From: Subtercola boreus
Lineage (GTDB): Bacteria > Actinomycetota > Actinomycetes > Actinomycetales > Microbacteriaceae
DNA: 64,000 nt
Assembly (NCBI RefSeq): GCF_003399645.1
Contig: NZ_NBXD01000007.1
Location: 186,001 to 250,000, forward strand
Reading direction: 5' to 3'
The notes under the pieces are model-generated. The model did no database searches. It saw only the letters and a list, made by a program, of their open reading frames with translations, and was not told the origin of the DNA. The translations under genes and the position numbers were made by a program. Positions 26,610-36,233 of this stretch are shown in pieces (within the stretch, counting starts at the first letter, position 1; each line of letters opens with the position of its first letter).

Positions 26610-27554
26610 ATGGCGACTCAAGCCGAGGTGAGGGCTGCGCGTCTGGCCGAGCTTCCCTTTGAAGCGTCGGCGAGTGCTGGCCCCAGGTCTGTCGGCGGGT
26701 TCGTCACCTCCGTCAGGGAGATCTTCTCCCACCGGGAACTGCTCGACCTGCTCATCAGGCGGGAGCTGAAGTCACGCTACAAAGACTCGGCCCTGGGATT
26801 CCTGTGGAGCCTGATCAAGCCGCTCGTGCAGCTGATCATCTACTACGTGTTCATCGGCCAGGTGCTGGGCGCCGCACGGAACGTCGCCGACTTCGCCATC
26901 TTCGTCTTCGCCGGCCTCACGCTCTGGGGTCTCTACAGCGAGACCATCTCGACGGGAACCGCCTCGATCGTGTCGAACGGCGGGCTGATCAAGAAGGTCT
27001 ACCTGCCGCGGGAGATCTTCCCGCTCGCGGCCACCGGCTCGGCGATCTTCAACTTCCTCGTGCAGATGCTGGTGCTGATCGCCGCCATCCTGGTGCTCGG
27101 CCAGTTCCCGGTCTCGCTGAACCTGCTGTACGTGCCCGCCTCGATCGCGGTCGTGCTCATCTGGGGCGTGGCATTCGCCGTGCTGCTCTCGGCGCTCAAC
27201 GTGTACCTCCGCGACATCCAGTACCTCGTCGAGGTCGTCATGCTGCTGCTGTTCTGGGCCTCGCCGATCGTCTACTCGTGGAGCTTCGTCGTGACCGCGG
27301 TGAAACAGCACACCTGGCTGCTTGACGTGTACCTGCTCAACCCGATCTCCCTCGCCATGCTCGCCTTCCAGCGGGGCCTCTGGCAGGCGGGCAACCAGAC
27401 CCGGGTCATCGACGGCAAGACGATCCCCCCGCAGGACTGGCCCGCCTCCATGGAGCTGCGGCTCGTGGTGGCCGCCGTCGTCGGGCTCGTCGTTATGTTC
27501 ATCGCCCAGCGCATCTTCGCGCGCCTGCAGGGCAACTTCGCCCAGGAGATCTGA
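26610..27554 (+). CDS. ABC-2 type polysaccharide exporter permease (Wzm/TagG-like)
   Basis: A 314-residue ABC-2 permease with about six TM helices. LIRRELKSRYKDSALGFLWSL near residues 48-68 is the amphipathic coupling segment typical of Wzm/TagG. It moves a lipid-linked glycan across the membrane with the ATPase encoded 1 base downstream. The ATG at 26610 is preceded by AGGAG; an upstream in-frame start at 26592 would add six residues only. The C-terminal hydrophilic loop (KTIPPQDWPASME) before the last TM is slightly longer than usual. Confidence 0.93.
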   Translation: MATQAEVRAARLAELPFEASASAGPRSVGGFVTSVREIFSHRELLDLLIRRELKSRYKDSALGFLWSLIKPLVQLIIYYVFIGQVLGAARNVADFAIFVFAGLTLWGLYSETISTGTASIVSNGGLIKKVYLPREIFPLAATGSAIFNFLVQMLVLIAAILVLGQFPVSLNLLYVPASIAVVLIWGVAFAVLLSALNVYLRDIQYLVEVVMLLLFWASPIVYSWSFVVTAVKQHTWLLDVYLLNPISLAMLAFQRGLWQAGNQTRVIDGKTIPPQDWPASMELRLVVAAVVGLVVMFIAQRIFARLQGNFAQEI

Positions 27555-28303
27555 TGCCGGCCCTTCACAACGCACCCACGGTGGTGCGAGCGACGAACGT
27601 GTCGAAGCGCTTCGTCATCCGCAAGGAGAAGTCGCTCAAGGAGCGCATCGTCAACTTCGGGCGCTCGCAGAAGCACAAAGACGACTTCTGGGCGCTTCGC
27701 GATGTGTCGTTCGACATCACCGCCGGCACCACGATCGGCCTGGTCGGGGCGAACGGGTCAGGCAAGAGCACCCTGCTGAAGGTGCTCGGCGGCATCATTC
27801 AGCCCAATGACGGAAAGGTCGAGCGGCGCGGCCGGCTCGCGGCCCTGCTCGAGCTCGGCGCGGGCTTCCACCCCGACCTCACGGGGCGCGAGAACGTGTA
27901 CCTGAACTCCTCGATCCTCGGGCTCAGCCGCAAGCAGACCGACGAGTACTTCCAGTCGATCGTCGACTTCAGCGAGATCGAGGAGTTCATCGACACGCAG
28001 GTGAAGTTCTACTCCTCGGGCATGTACGTGCGGCTCGCGTTCGCGATCGCGGTGCACGTCGACCCCGACATCCTCCTGGTCGACGAGGTTCTCGCCGTGG
28101 GCGACGAGCCGTTCCAGGAGAAGTGCATGGCGAAGATCCGGGAATTCCAGCAGGAGGGGCGAACGATCATCCTCGTCAGCCACTCGGCGAGCCAGGTCGA
28201 AGATCTGTGCGACCGGGTCGTGGTGCTCTCCCACGGGCATGTGGTGTTCGACGGGGCCGCTGCAGAGGGCATCCTCGCGCTCCGCGAGTCGTTCGAACAC
28301 TGA
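27554..28303 (+). CDS. ABC exporter ATPase (Wzt/TagH-like, short form)
   Basis: A 249-residue ATPase with Walker A GANGSGKST (~57-65), Q-loop region ELGAGFHPDLTGREN, signature YSSGMYVRLAFA, Walker B ILLVDEVLAVGD and switch His in VSHSA. It energises export of the glycan with the Wzm-like permease; the ATG overlaps the permease stop (TGATG). It lacks the C-terminal carbohydrate-recognition domain of O-antigen-specific Wzt proteins, so recognition of a terminal cap is unlikely. The stop is 16 bp from the convergent ligase-like gene. Confidence 0.95.
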   Translation: MPALHNAPTVVRATNVSKRFVIRKEKSLKERIVNFGRSQKHKDDFWALRDVSFDITAGTTIGLVGANGSGKSTLLKVLGGIIQPNDGKVERRGRLAALLELGAGFHPDLTGRENVYLNSSILGLSRKQTDEYFQSIVDFSEIEEFIDTQVKFYSSGMYVRLAFAIAVHVDPDILLVDEVLAVGDEPFQEKCMAKIREFQQEGRTIILVSHSASQVEDLCDRVVVLSHGHVVFDGAAAEGILALRESFEH

Positions 28304-28319
28304 CCGGGGGCAGCTGCGC

Positions 28320-29753
28320 TCAGCGCTCGGGCAGCGGCTCGGGCAGCGGGTCGAACTTGACCTTCGTCGCCAGCAGCACAAGCAGCAGGAAGTTGCCCTC
28401 GATGAGCAACCGGCTCTCGGTGAGACTCTGGATGACGAGCGCCGTCAGCAGCAGCAGTGGCAGCAGGGCGATCGCCCGGTAGTGCAGGCGGCCGCCGGCC
28501 GTCGGCCCGGGCGTGGGTGTCGGGTCGACGGCCATCCACCAGCTGCGCACCGCCGTCGCGGCGATCAGGCAGCCGAACACGAACACGCCGACCACGCCGA
28601 GCTGCAGGAAGATGTCGATCCAGGCGTTGTGCGCCTGCAGATAGACCGTGCCGTCGATGACGATCAGGCTCTTGAAGGGCTCGACCCACGGCGCCCAGTA
28701 GCTGATCCAGCCCCAGCCGAGAAACGGATGCTGCCAGGCCAGGTCGATGACCGTGTTCCAGATCGCGAGACGGCCGGTGAGGTCATCGCTCCTCCCGAGC
28801 AGCGGAAAGAACCGGTCGGCGAGCTCCACGCTCAGCACGGCAAGCCCCACGACACCGGCGATGCCGAACGGATAGATCGACAGTCGGCGCGCGACGGGAA
28901 CGCGCCTGATCGCCAGCGCGACGACCAGCACGAAACCCACCGCCATGGTCGCCATCAGCACGGTGGCCGACCGGGTGAGGCCGTGCTCGAGCAGCGCAAG
29001 ACCGATCCACGCTCCGCTCGAGATCGGCCCACGCGTCTTCGAAGCCCACTCGACAGCGAAGACGATGAGCGCCAGCAGCACCAGGAACGCCAGCAGGTTG
29101 CGGTTGCCCACGATGCCCTCGATCGGACCGCCGTCGAGCAGCGACGCCGTGCTCCACTGGTAGTCGGGCGGCACACCCTGCCCGCCTGAGAACAGCCAGA
29201 CGGCGCCGACCGGATGCCCGACGAAGACGGCCGTGAACAGCTCGAACACGAGGGAGAGGCCGAGCAGCCAGCGGAGCGCCGTACCGAGGGCGGTGAGGAT
29301 CTCAGACCAGGTGAGCGTGAGGGCGATGAAGACCCCGGCGACGCTCGCCAGCAGCTGCGCACCCACCCCGAGCAGGGTCGCACTGTTGTACTGCGACCAC
29401 ACGAAGCTGCCGGCACACAGCACGACGAAGGCGGCGAGCGGTTTGGAGTAGCGCATCCAGGGCAGCCGCAGGCGCCTCACGTTCTGAACGAGAACGACGC
29501 CCGCGGCGACCGACAGGCCGGTGACCAGCACGATGAACGCCGGCCAGCCGAGAAGGCTCTGCCAGGCATCCGCCCCGAGCGCCGTGAACAGCACGAACCC
29601 CGCCAGACGGATGCGGCCCGCCGGTCGATGCTCAGCTGGGCCCACGCCGGCCAGAGGCTCCGCACGCCCGCGGCGCGTGGAGGGGCCGGTGGGGACCTGA
29701 ACCGGCACACTCCGTGTCGGGGTCGTGAGCAGGGGGTCGTCGGGGGTGGTCAT
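28320..29753 (-). CDS. O-antigen ligase/polymerase family membrane protein
   Basis: A 477-residue integral membrane protein with ~11 TM helices. In the large extracytoplasmic loop RLAIWNTVIDLAWQHPFLGWGW is the Wzy_C/WaaL signature (R-x3-W, H-P-x-x-G-x-G). It joins or polymerises lipid-linked glycan on the outer face of the membrane. Co-occurrence with an ABC exporter suggests ligation to an acceptor, while actinobacteria lack LPS, so the acceptor is unknown. The ATG follows a TAGCCT box by 8 nt, suggesting a very short leader. Confidence 0.88.
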   Translation of the reverse strand: MTTPDDPLLTTPTRSVPVQVPTGPSTRRGRAEPLAGVGPAEHRPAGRIRLAGFVLFTALGADAWQSLLGWPAFIVLVTGLSVAAGVVLVQNVRRLRLPWMRYSKPLAAFVVLCAGSFVWSQYNSATLLGVGAQLLASVAGVFIALTLTWSEILTALGTALRWLLGLSLVFELFTAVFVGHPVGAVWLFSGGQGVPPDYQWSTASLLDGGPIEGIVGNRNLLAFLVLLALIVFAVEWASKTRGPISSGAWIGLALLEHGLTRSATVLMATMAVGFVLVVALAIRRVPVARRLSIYPFGIAGVVGLAVLSVELADRFFPLLGRSDDLTGRLAIWNTVIDLAWQHPFLGWGWISYWAPWVEPFKSLIVIDGTVYLQAHNAWIDIFLQLGVVGVFVFGCLIAATAVRSWWMAVDPTPTPGPTAGGRLHYRAIALLPLLLLTALVIQSLTESRLLIEGNFLLLVLLATKVKFDPLPEPLPER

Positions 29754-29761
29754 CAGGGCTT

Positions 29762-29767
29762 CAGGCT
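29762..29767 (-). promoter_or_regulatory. Putative -10 box of the ligase-like gene
   Basis: TAGCCT on the minus strand, 8 nt before the ATG at 29753; the predicted transcript would have a leader of about 2 nt. Confidence 0.4.
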
Positions 29768-29842
29768 ACGCAGGGCGTCGCCGACAAACTCCTGAAAATG
29801 ACCGCCCGGTTCGCCAATCGTTACCGACCAGCGTACGAATCG

Positions 29843-31042
29843 TTATACGAAGGCCGCGAACCCCGTGATGCTGCGGCCGACGATGAGCGTGTTCATCTCG
29901 CGCGTGCCCTCGTAGGAGTAGAGCGCCTCGGCGTCGGCGAAATGCCGCGCGACGTCGTACTCGAGCACGATGCCGTTGCCGCCCAGCGCCTCGCGGCACC
30001 ACGCCACGGTCTCGCGCATGCGCGCTGTGGCATACGCCTTCGTGAGAGCGGAGTGCTCATCGCGCTGCGTTCCCGCGTCGAGCATCTTCGACACCTGCAC
30101 CACCATGCCCAGGCTCGCGGTGATGTTGCCGAGGCTCTTCACGAGCAGGTCCTGAACGAGCTGATGTGAGGCGATCGGCTTGCCGAACTGCACGCGCTGC
30201 TTCGTGTAGCGCACGGCGGCGTCGTAGGCGCCGATCGAGTTGCCGACCGCAGCCCACGCCACCTCGGCCCGGGTCAGTCGCAGCACCTTCGCCGTGTCGC
30301 GGAAGCTGTTGGCGTTGTGCAGGCGCATCGACTCCGGCACCCGCACGTTCTCGAGCGTGATGTCGGCGTTCTGCACGATGCGCAAGGACTGCTTGCCCTC
30401 GATCTTCGTCGCGGTGTAGCCGGGGCTGGAGGTCTCGACGATGAAGCCCTTCACCTGCCCGTCTTCGGCCGACTTCGCCCAGATGATGGTGATGTCGCTG
30501 AAGGTCGCGTTGCCGATCCAGCGCTTGGAGCCGTTCAGGATCCAGTCGCCGGTCGCCTCGTCGCGCGTGGCGACCGTTCGGAGGCCCTGGGCCGAGTCCG
30601 ACCCCGAATCGGGTTCGGTGAGGCCGAAGGCACCCACCACGTCTCCGGTCGCCATCTTCGGCAGCCACTCGGCCTTCTGCGCTTCAGACCCGCCCACGCT
30701 GATCGAACCCATGGCGAGCCCGTTGTGCACGCCGACGTGGGTGGCGACCGAGGCATCGATGCGCGCCAGCTCTAGGGCGACGAAACCGCGGAACACGGCC
30801 GAGTTCTCGAAGGTCTTCGTCTCCTTCCAGGCGAACTCGTAGAGACCGAGCTCGGCGAGCTTCTTGATCACCTGGTGCGGGAACTCCGCTTTCTCCCAGA
30901 GGTCGTTCACGATCGGCTTGACCTCTGCCTCGAGGTACTCGCGGAGCGCGGCGAGGCGTTCCTTCTCCTCGCCGGTGAGGAGGTCGGAGTAGCCGAAGAA
31001 GTCGCTGGCCAGAGGCTCGAAAGTCATCGTGTGATCATCCAT
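29843..31042 (-). CDS. Acyl-CoA dehydrogenase, glutaryl-CoA dehydrogenase-like
   Basis: A ~399-residue flavoenzyme. Signatures: AFGLTEPDSGSD (FAD/substrate loop), WILNGSKRWIGNA, R-V-Q-F-G-K-P-I and YSYEGTREMNTLIVGR near the C-terminus, where the Glu matches the catalytic base of glutaryl-CoA dehydrogenases. It oxidises an acyl-CoA, passing electrons to ETF in the cytoplasm. No pathway partners are adjacent, so the substrate is unassigned. The ATG at 31042 is used; an in-frame ATG at 31027 (after GGATGA) is an equally plausible start. It is divergent from manA. Confidence 0.88.
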   Translation of the reverse strand: MDDHTMTFEPLASDFFGYSDLLTGEEKERLAALREYLEAEVKPIVNDLWEKAEFPHQVIKKLAELGLYEFAWKETKTFENSAVFRGFVALELARIDASVATHVGVHNGLAMGSISVGGSEAQKAEWLPKMATGDVVGAFGLTEPDSGSDSAQGLRTVATRDEATGDWILNGSKRWIGNATFSDITIIWAKSAEDGQVKGFIVETSSPGYTATKIEGKQSLRIVQNADITLENVRVPESMRLHNANSFRDTAKVLRLTRAEVAWAAVGNSIGAYDAAVRYTKQRVQFGKPIASHQLVQDLLVKSLGNITASLGMVVQVSKMLDAGTQRDEHSALTKAYATARMRETVAWCREALGGNGIVLEYDVARHFADAEALYSYEGTREMNTLIVGRSITGFAAFV

Positions 31043-31239
31043 TCGTGTTCGACGTGCAGCGTCACGGCTGCGTGAAATCCGCCGCCAGCCTACGTCTCCC
31101 GCCCGGGTCTTCACACCCAGTTGGTAGTTTGGTCCAAGAGGGTGCGAACTGTGGTTCGACCCGTTGTAGAACGCTCATAACCCCCGCGCCCCTGCGCCCG
31201 CTCCGCCGCCCACCCGGGCCCGATCGTCAGGACACCGCC

Positions 31240-32478
31240 ATGTTCGTCCCCATCTCCAACGCCCCCCGCGACTATGCGTGGGGTTCTGAGAGCGACATCA
31301 GCGACCTGCTCGGAACCGCCCCGACCGGCCGGCCGCAGGCCGAGCTCTGGCTGGGTGCGCACCCGTCGTCCCCCAGCGTGATCGACGACCCCGCCGAGGT
31401 GGGCGGTGCCGCGAACCTGGCCGAATGGATCGCCGCTGACCCGAGCGGGGCATCCGGAGCCCACGGCCAATTGCCCTACCTGCTGAAGATCCTCAGCGCC
31501 GGCGCCCCGCTCTCGCTGCAGGCCCACCCCACGCTCGCGATGGCGAAGGAGGGGTTCGCGCGAGAGAACGCCGCGGGCCTCGCGGCCGACGCGCCGAACC
31601 GCAACTACAAAGACCCGCTGCACAAGCCCGAGGTGATCTACGCGCTCAGCGACACGTTCGACGCGCTCTGCGGCTTTCGTTCGCTCCGTGAGATCCGCAG
31701 CATCCTTTCCGTGCTCAGGGCTGCGGATGACCGGCAGAGCGCTCCCGCACCCGAACTCTTCGACGCGTTGGCCTCACGGCTCGACGGCACCACCGAGGAG
31801 GCACTGTCGACGAGTGTGGAGTGGCTCCTCTCGGGTGCCGACGAGGTCACGGAACTCGTCGGGCGGGTCACGTCGCTCGTGACCGGGAGCGAGGCCGCTG
31901 CCGACCTGCTGGGCGGGGAGTACGGTCTCGCCCTCACGACGGTGCGCGACCTCGCCGCGGTGTACCCGGGCGACCCCGGGGTGGTGATCTCCCTGCTGCT
32001 GAACAGGGTGACGCTGAAGCGGGGGGAGGCGCTGTTCCTCCCGGCCGGCAACATCCACGCCTACCTGAAGGGTCTGGGCGTCGAGCTGATGGCGGCCTCC
32101 GACAACGTTCTGCGGGGCGGGCTCACGCCGAAGTACATCGACGTTCCCGAGCTCCTGCACGTTCTGCAGTTCGAGTCGCTCCCCGTGCCGTATCTCGAAC
32201 CCGGGCATCCGTCTGTCGGCGTCGAGGAGTTCCAGCCCGACGTCACCGACTTCGTGCTGGTGCGGGTGGCCGTCGATGATGGGGCTCCGGATGCCCGCTA
32301 CCTGCCCCTGGGGCCGGCCATCGTCATCACCACCGCCGGCAGCGTCACGGTCTCGTCGGCGGTGGGCAGCGCCGTCGTGCCGCGCGGCGCGTCGCTCTAC
32401 ATCACGCCGGACGAGGGTGAGCTGACGTTCAGCGGGGCCGGCGAGCTGTTCCTCGCGGCGCCGGGCGCCAGCGCCTGA
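31240..32478 (+). CDS. manA: Mannose-6-phosphate isomerase (type I)
   Basis: A 412-residue zinc cupin enzyme interconverting fructose-6-phosphate and mannose-6-phosphate, the entry to GDP-mannose and therefore to the gmd step upstream in this window. Visible motifs: LSLQAHPT (zinc-binding Gln and His), DPLHKPE (zinc-binding His/Glu), FLPAGNIHAYLKG (zinc-binding His) and LRGGLTPKYID (catalytic Arg region). The ATG at 31240 starts just before FVPISNAPRDYAWGS, the usual N-terminus; an AGGA lies about 10 nt upstream. The longer open frame upstream is non-homologous. Confidence 0.95.
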   Translation: MFVPISNAPRDYAWGSESDISDLLGTAPTGRPQAELWLGAHPSSPSVIDDPAEVGGAANLAEWIAADPSGASGAHGQLPYLLKILSAGAPLSLQAHPTLAMAKEGFARENAAGLAADAPNRNYKDPLHKPEVIYALSDTFDALCGFRSLREIRSILSVLRAADDRQSAPAPELFDALASRLDGTTEEALSTSVEWLLSGADEVTELVGRVTSLVTGSEAAADLLGGEYGLALTTVRDLAAVYPGDPGVVISLLLNRVTLKRGEALFLPAGNIHAYLKGLGVELMAASDNVLRGGLTPKYIDVPELLHVLQFESLPVPYLEPGHPSVGVEEFQPDVTDFVLVRVAVDDGAPDARYLPLGPAIVITTAGSVTVSSAVGSAVVPRGASLYITPDEGELTFSGAGELFLAAPGASA

Positions 32479-32585
32479 CGCAGAACGGGAAGGGGACGGG
32501 GGCCGGGTTGCCTCCCCAACTGGGGTCAGACACGCCGGGCGCGCCAAGACTCTTAATCAGCGGTTGAGGGTTTACCATCTGCGAC

Positions 32586-32614
32586 TTGACGTGGGCGAAC
32601 TACACCGGTGTAAT
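32586..32614 (+). promoter_or_regulatory. Sigma-70-type promoter of the whiB2-like gene
   Basis: TTGACG (32586-32591), a 17-bp spacer, then TGTAAT (32609-32614), one mismatch from TATAAT. The predicted start near 32621 gives a ~57-nt leader with an AAAGGAG ribosome site at 32663-32669. Confidence 0.65.
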
Positions 32615-32677
32615 TATGGCTAGGGGTTTTTCGGCTAGGCCCGGCAGGTCGGGGTCTGTCAGAAAGGAGAGCGTGAT

Positions 32678-33046
32678 ATGGCGCAAGCAGAGTTCCGCTC
32701 AGATCGTACGGGGGCAGACCCCTTCGCAGGGTTGAAGCGCCCGAGTGGGGTGCCCGACGACTGGTTCGTCGATCCGGTGCTGCTCGGTGTTCCCGGCGTT
32801 CCCGGGGTTCGCCCGGCTGACGACAATCCGCTCTCGTGGCAGACAGACTCGCTCTGCGCGCAGACCGACCCCGAAGCCTTCTTCCCGGAGAAGGGCGGCT
32901 CGACCCGCGACGCGAAGCGCATCTGCCAGACCTGCGAGGTCAAGGCACAGTGCCTCGAGTACGCGCTCCAGAACGACGAGCGCTTCGGTATCTGGGGCGG
33001 TCTGTCAGAGCGTGAGCGCCGCAAACTGCGCAAGCAGGCCGGCTGA
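32678..33046 (+). CDS. WhiB-family iron-sulfur transcription regulator (WhiB2-like)
   Basis: A 122-residue Wbl protein. Cys60, Cys83, Cys86 and Cys92 give C-x22-C-x2-C-x5-C for a [4Fe-4S] cluster; FGIWGGLSERERRKLRK is the conserved turn plus basic tail. The extended N-terminus (~50 residues) and its place near DUF3499 and the metallopeptidase gene match actinobacterial WhiB2/WhmD, tied to septation and development. It has its own good promoter and an AAAGGAG site 8 nt before the ATG. Confidence 0.92.
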   Translation: MAQAEFRSDRTGADPFAGLKRPSGVPDDWFVDPVLLGVPGVPGVRPADDNPLSWQTDSLCAQTDPEAFFPEKGGSTRDAKRICQTCEVKAQCLEYALQNDERFGIWGGLSERERRKLRKQAG

Positions 33047-33139
33047 GGGCCTGTCAGCCCTCTCGCAGAGCCCGTTCAGGCTCACCCCCCTATTTCGAGG
33101 CGCGCCGATGGTGCAGCCGGTTTGGCCGGGAGCTGTCCC

Positions 33140-33145
33140 TAGTGT
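33140..33145 (+). promoter_or_regulatory. Putative -10 box, near-leaderless
   Basis: TAGTGT ends 7 nt before the ATG at 33153. Confidence 0.4.
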
Positions 33146-33152
33146 CTAAGGG

Positions 33153-36100
33153 ATGCAAGCCCGAGTAACTGCCGTTCTCGTCGTCCACAACGGAGGCGAC
33201 AGGCTTCCGCGCACCCTTGATGCGCTGCGAGGCCAGATTCGGCAGCCCGATTCGCTGATCGTGGTCGACGTGGCGTCGACGGATGATTCGGCGGGCCGTC
33301 TCACGGCGATGCAGCCGAACGGCTTTCTGTCGGCATCCACCCGTCTCTCCTTCGGAACGGCCGTTTCGCACGCCCTGGGCGTCGTGAGCCCGCCGCAGTC
33401 CGAAGACGAGTGGCTCTGGCTGCTCGCCCACGACAGCGCTCCCGAGCCCGACGCGCTCGCCGCCCTGCTCGGCGCAGTCGAGGTCAACCCCTCCGTCGCG
33501 ATGGCGGCACCCAAGCAGACGGAGTGGGACGAGCCCGGCTTCATCGCCGGTTTCGGCGAATCGATCACCCGCTTCGGCGCCAGCGTGCAGCTCGTCGAAC
33601 GAGAGCTCGACCAGGCTCAGCACGACCGCATGAGCGACGTTCTCGGTGTGGGCGCGGCCGGGCTGCTGGTGCGCCACACGGTCTTCAACGAACTCGGCGG
33701 CTTCGACCCCGCGCTGCCGACCGCCGACAATGCTCTCGACTTCTCGATTCGGGTGCGTCTCGCCGGTCACCGGGTCATCGCCGTTCCCTCTGCCCGGGTT
33801 CAGACGAGCGGCGACGGGTATGCCGGGCCCGGCACCTCGATCAAGGGTGGCGACCGTCGTCGCCGGCAGTCCGTTCGCCGGGCTGCGCAGTTGCACCGCC
33901 GACTCGTCTACGCGCCGGCGATCGCCGTCCTGTTCCACTGGCTCTCGCTCGTTCCGCTCGCGGTCGCCCGCACCTTCTTCCAGGTGCTGCGCAAGCAGCC
34001 CGGCGCGGTAGCGGGCGAGTTCGCCGCAGCGTTCCGCACCGCCTTCAGCGGCCACATCGGCGATGCGCGGCGCAAGATCCGAACGACGAAGAAGGTCGGT
34101 TGGGGAGCGATCGCCCCGCTTCGGGTGCCCAGCGCCGAGGTGCGCCGACGCAATGCCCTCCTGCGCGAACTCGCGCTCTCCCGGGCCCGAGGTGCGCGGG
34201 GCGCCCACGAGGAGCTGCAGTTCTTCTCCGGCGGCGGTCTCGCCCTCGTCGCGACCGCCGCCGTCGTGAGCGCCGTGCTCTTCTTCCCGCTGGTGCGCTC
34301 GCAGGCCCTGGTCGGGGGTTCCTTCCTGCCCCTGTCGAACACCCCGGGCGGGCTCTGGGCGAACGTCGGCTACGGCTGGCGTGACCTCGGCCTCGGCTTC
34401 GTGGGAGCATCCGACCCCTTCACCTACGTGCTCTCGATTCTCGGCTCGGTCACCTTCTGGTCGCCCAGCATCGCCCTCGTCGCGCTCTACCTGCTCGCTT
34501 TGCCTCTGGCCGCTCTTGCGGCGTGGTTCTGCGCCGCAAAGCTCACCACGCGTGCCGGCCTCCGAGTGTTCGCCGTCGTGCTCTGGACCATCGCACCGCC
34601 CTTCCTCGGCTCGCTCGACGCCGGCCAGCTCGGCGCCATCCTGGCCCACCTGCTGCTGCCCTGGTTGCTGCTCGCCGCCCTCTCGGCCGCGCGCTCGTGG
34701 TCGGCCTCGGCCATCGCCTCGCTGGTCTTCGCCGCTCTGGTCTCGGTCTCGCCGTCGCTCTGGCCGGCCCTGCTGGTGATGTGGCTCGGGGCCGTGGTCT
34801 TCTCGCGCCGGGCTGTGGCCCGGTACATCGGAATTCCGCTGCCGGCCCTCGTGCTCGCCCTGCCGCTCGCCTACGGGCAGTTCGTTCGCGGTACCCCGTT
34901 CGCGTTCTTCGCCGATCCCGGGTTGCCGAACGCCCACGGACCAGTCAGCCTCGTCGATCTGCTGCTGGGCATGCCCGAGTCGGGCTTCGCCGGCTGGTCG
35001 ACGCTCGGTTCGTCGGTGGGCATCGACCCCTCGATGATCGAGCTCGTGTCGGTCATCCTGATTCTGCCGCTCGGCCTCATCGCGCTCGTCGCGCTTTTCC
35101 TGCCCCGCCCGGGTCGGGCGGCGGTGGCCGGCGCGATCGCCGTGCTCGGCTTCGCTACCGCCTTCGCCGCGACTCTCTTCACCGTCTCCTCCACCGGGGC
35201 AGAGGCCGTGTCGATCTGGCCCGCGCCCGGCCAGAGCCTCTACTGGCTCGGCCTCGTCGGGGCTGCCACGGTGGGGCTCTCGACCTTCACCCGGCTGGCG
35301 AGCATCCCGGCCCTGGTTGCGACCCTGGCCATCGCCGTGCTCGCCGTGCCCGTCGCCACCTCGACGCTCGCGGGTACGAGCGAGGTGCGGCCGTCGACCG
35401 GTGCGTCGCTCCCCGCCTTCGTGACGGCTGAAGCAGCGGGCAACCCCCGCGTCGGAACGCTGGTACTGACCCCGCTTGCGACAGGAGCCCTGCAGGCCGC
35501 CGTCGTGCACGGAACAGGGGCCACGCTCGACACGCAGTCGACACTCGACGCGACCCTGCCCACCCTGAGCCCCAGCGACGCGCAACTGGCCGACCTGGTG
35601 GGCAACCTCGCCTCGCGGAGCGGCACCGATGCCAGCGTCGAGCTGAGCCAGCTCGGCGTCGAGTTCATCGTGCTCTCGCCGCCCACGGGCACCAACGCCT
35701 CGGGGGATGCGAACGCGGTTGTCGCACGCGCCGCCAGTTCGCTCGATGCCAACGCGTCGCTGACACCGATCGGTGAGACCTTCGCGGGTGGGCTCTGGCA
35801 GATCACCGGCTCCGACGGGTTCTCGGCCCTGCCAGCGCCGAATCCGACCAACACGGGAACGTCGCTCGGGCTGCTCATCCTCATCGTGCAGGCGATCGTC
35901 TTCGGCCTGGCACTGCTGCTCGCGCTCCCCGCGGGCCGGCTCGAGGCTCACGGGCCCAAGGCCGCCACCGCCGTCGACGAGGTTCCTGAGCCGGTGTTCG
36001 TCGACGAGGAGGAGCTTGCGAGGCTCGAGGAGCGTAATGCCCGGGAGCGCGCCGAGCGTGAGGCCGACAGGCTCGGGGCCGATGGGCCGGGAGGTGCCGG

Positions 36101-36233
36101 CGCCAGCTCCGAGTCCGGCTCCGAGGCCGAATCCGGCGGCAGTTCCGCGTCCGGCCTCGACGACACGCGCCGCGGAGACCTCGTGACCACGCCCGTCGAT
36201 CGAAGCAGCGAGGGGTCTACCCGTGCCGAGTAG
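33153..36233 (+). CDS. GT2 glycosyltransferase fused to a large membrane domain
   Basis: A 1026-residue protein. Residues 1-240 form a GT-A domain (VTAVLVVHNGGDRLPRTL; LAHDSAP as the DxD equivalent; DNALDFSIRVRLAGH). Residues ~250-960 hold about 14 TM segments and an extracytoplasmic loop with DAGQLG and PESGFAGW. The last ~80 residues are charged and Ser/Glu-rich (EELARLEERNARERAERE). GT2/membrane fusions of this type are conserved next to whiB2 in actinobacteria and are thought to act on cell-envelope glycans; the substrate is unknown. The stop overlaps the next GTG by 11 bp. Confidence 0.88.
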   Translation: MQARVTAVLVVHNGGDRLPRTLDALRGQIRQPDSLIVVDVASTDDSAGRLTAMQPNGFLSASTRLSFGTAVSHALGVVSPPQSEDEWLWLLAHDSAPEPDALAALLGAVEVNPSVAMAAPKQTEWDEPGFIAGFGESITRFGASVQLVERELDQAQHDRMSDVLGVGAAGLLVRHTVFNELGGFDPALPTADNALDFSIRVRLAGHRVIAVPSARVQTSGDGYAGPGTSIKGGDRRRRQSVRRAAQLHRRLVYAPAIAVLFHWLSLVPLAVARTFFQVLRKQPGAVAGEFAAAFRTAFSGHIGDARRKIRTTKKVGWGAIAPLRVPSAEVRRRNALLRELALSRARGARGAHEELQFFSGGGLALVATAAVVSAVLFFPLVRSQALVGGSFLPLSNTPGGLWANVGYGWRDLGLGFVGASDPFTYVLSILGSVTFWSPSIALVALYLLALPLAALAAWFCAAKLTTRAGLRVFAVVLWTIAPPFLGSLDAGQLGAILAHLLLPWLLLAALSAARSWSASAIASLVFAALVSVSPSLWPALLVMWLGAVVFSRRAVARYIGIPLPALVLALPLAYGQFVRGTPFAFFADPGLPNAHGPVSLVDLLLGMPESGFAGWSTLGSSVGIDPSMIELVSVILILPLGLIALVALFLPRPGRAAVAGAIAVLGFATAFAATLFTVSSTGAEAVSIWPAPGQSLYWLGLVGAATVGLSTFTRLASIPALVATLAIAVLAVPVATSTLAGTSEVRPSTGASLPAFVTAEAAGNPRVGTLVLTPLATGALQAAVVHGTGATLDTQSTLDATLPTLSPSDAQLADLVGNLASRSGTDASVELSQLGVEFIVLSPPTGTNASGDANAVVARAASSLDANASLTPIGETFAGGLWQITGSDGFSALPAPNPTNTGTSLGLLILIVQAIVFGLALLLALPAGRLEAHGPKAATAVDEVPEPVFVDEEELARLEERNARERAEREADRLGADGPGGAGASSESGSEAESGGSSASGLDDTRRGDLVTTPVDRSSEGSTRAE

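Noticed and set aside
28239-29189. 316-codon plus-strand frame opposite the ligase-like gene
   Set aside because: Gln/Arg/Asp-rich shadow; the membrane protein on the other strand explains the region.
29816-29845. Repeated AATCGTTA near the acyl-CoA dehydrogenase stop as an attachment site
   Set aside because: Only 8 bp, no integrase, no tRNA nearby.
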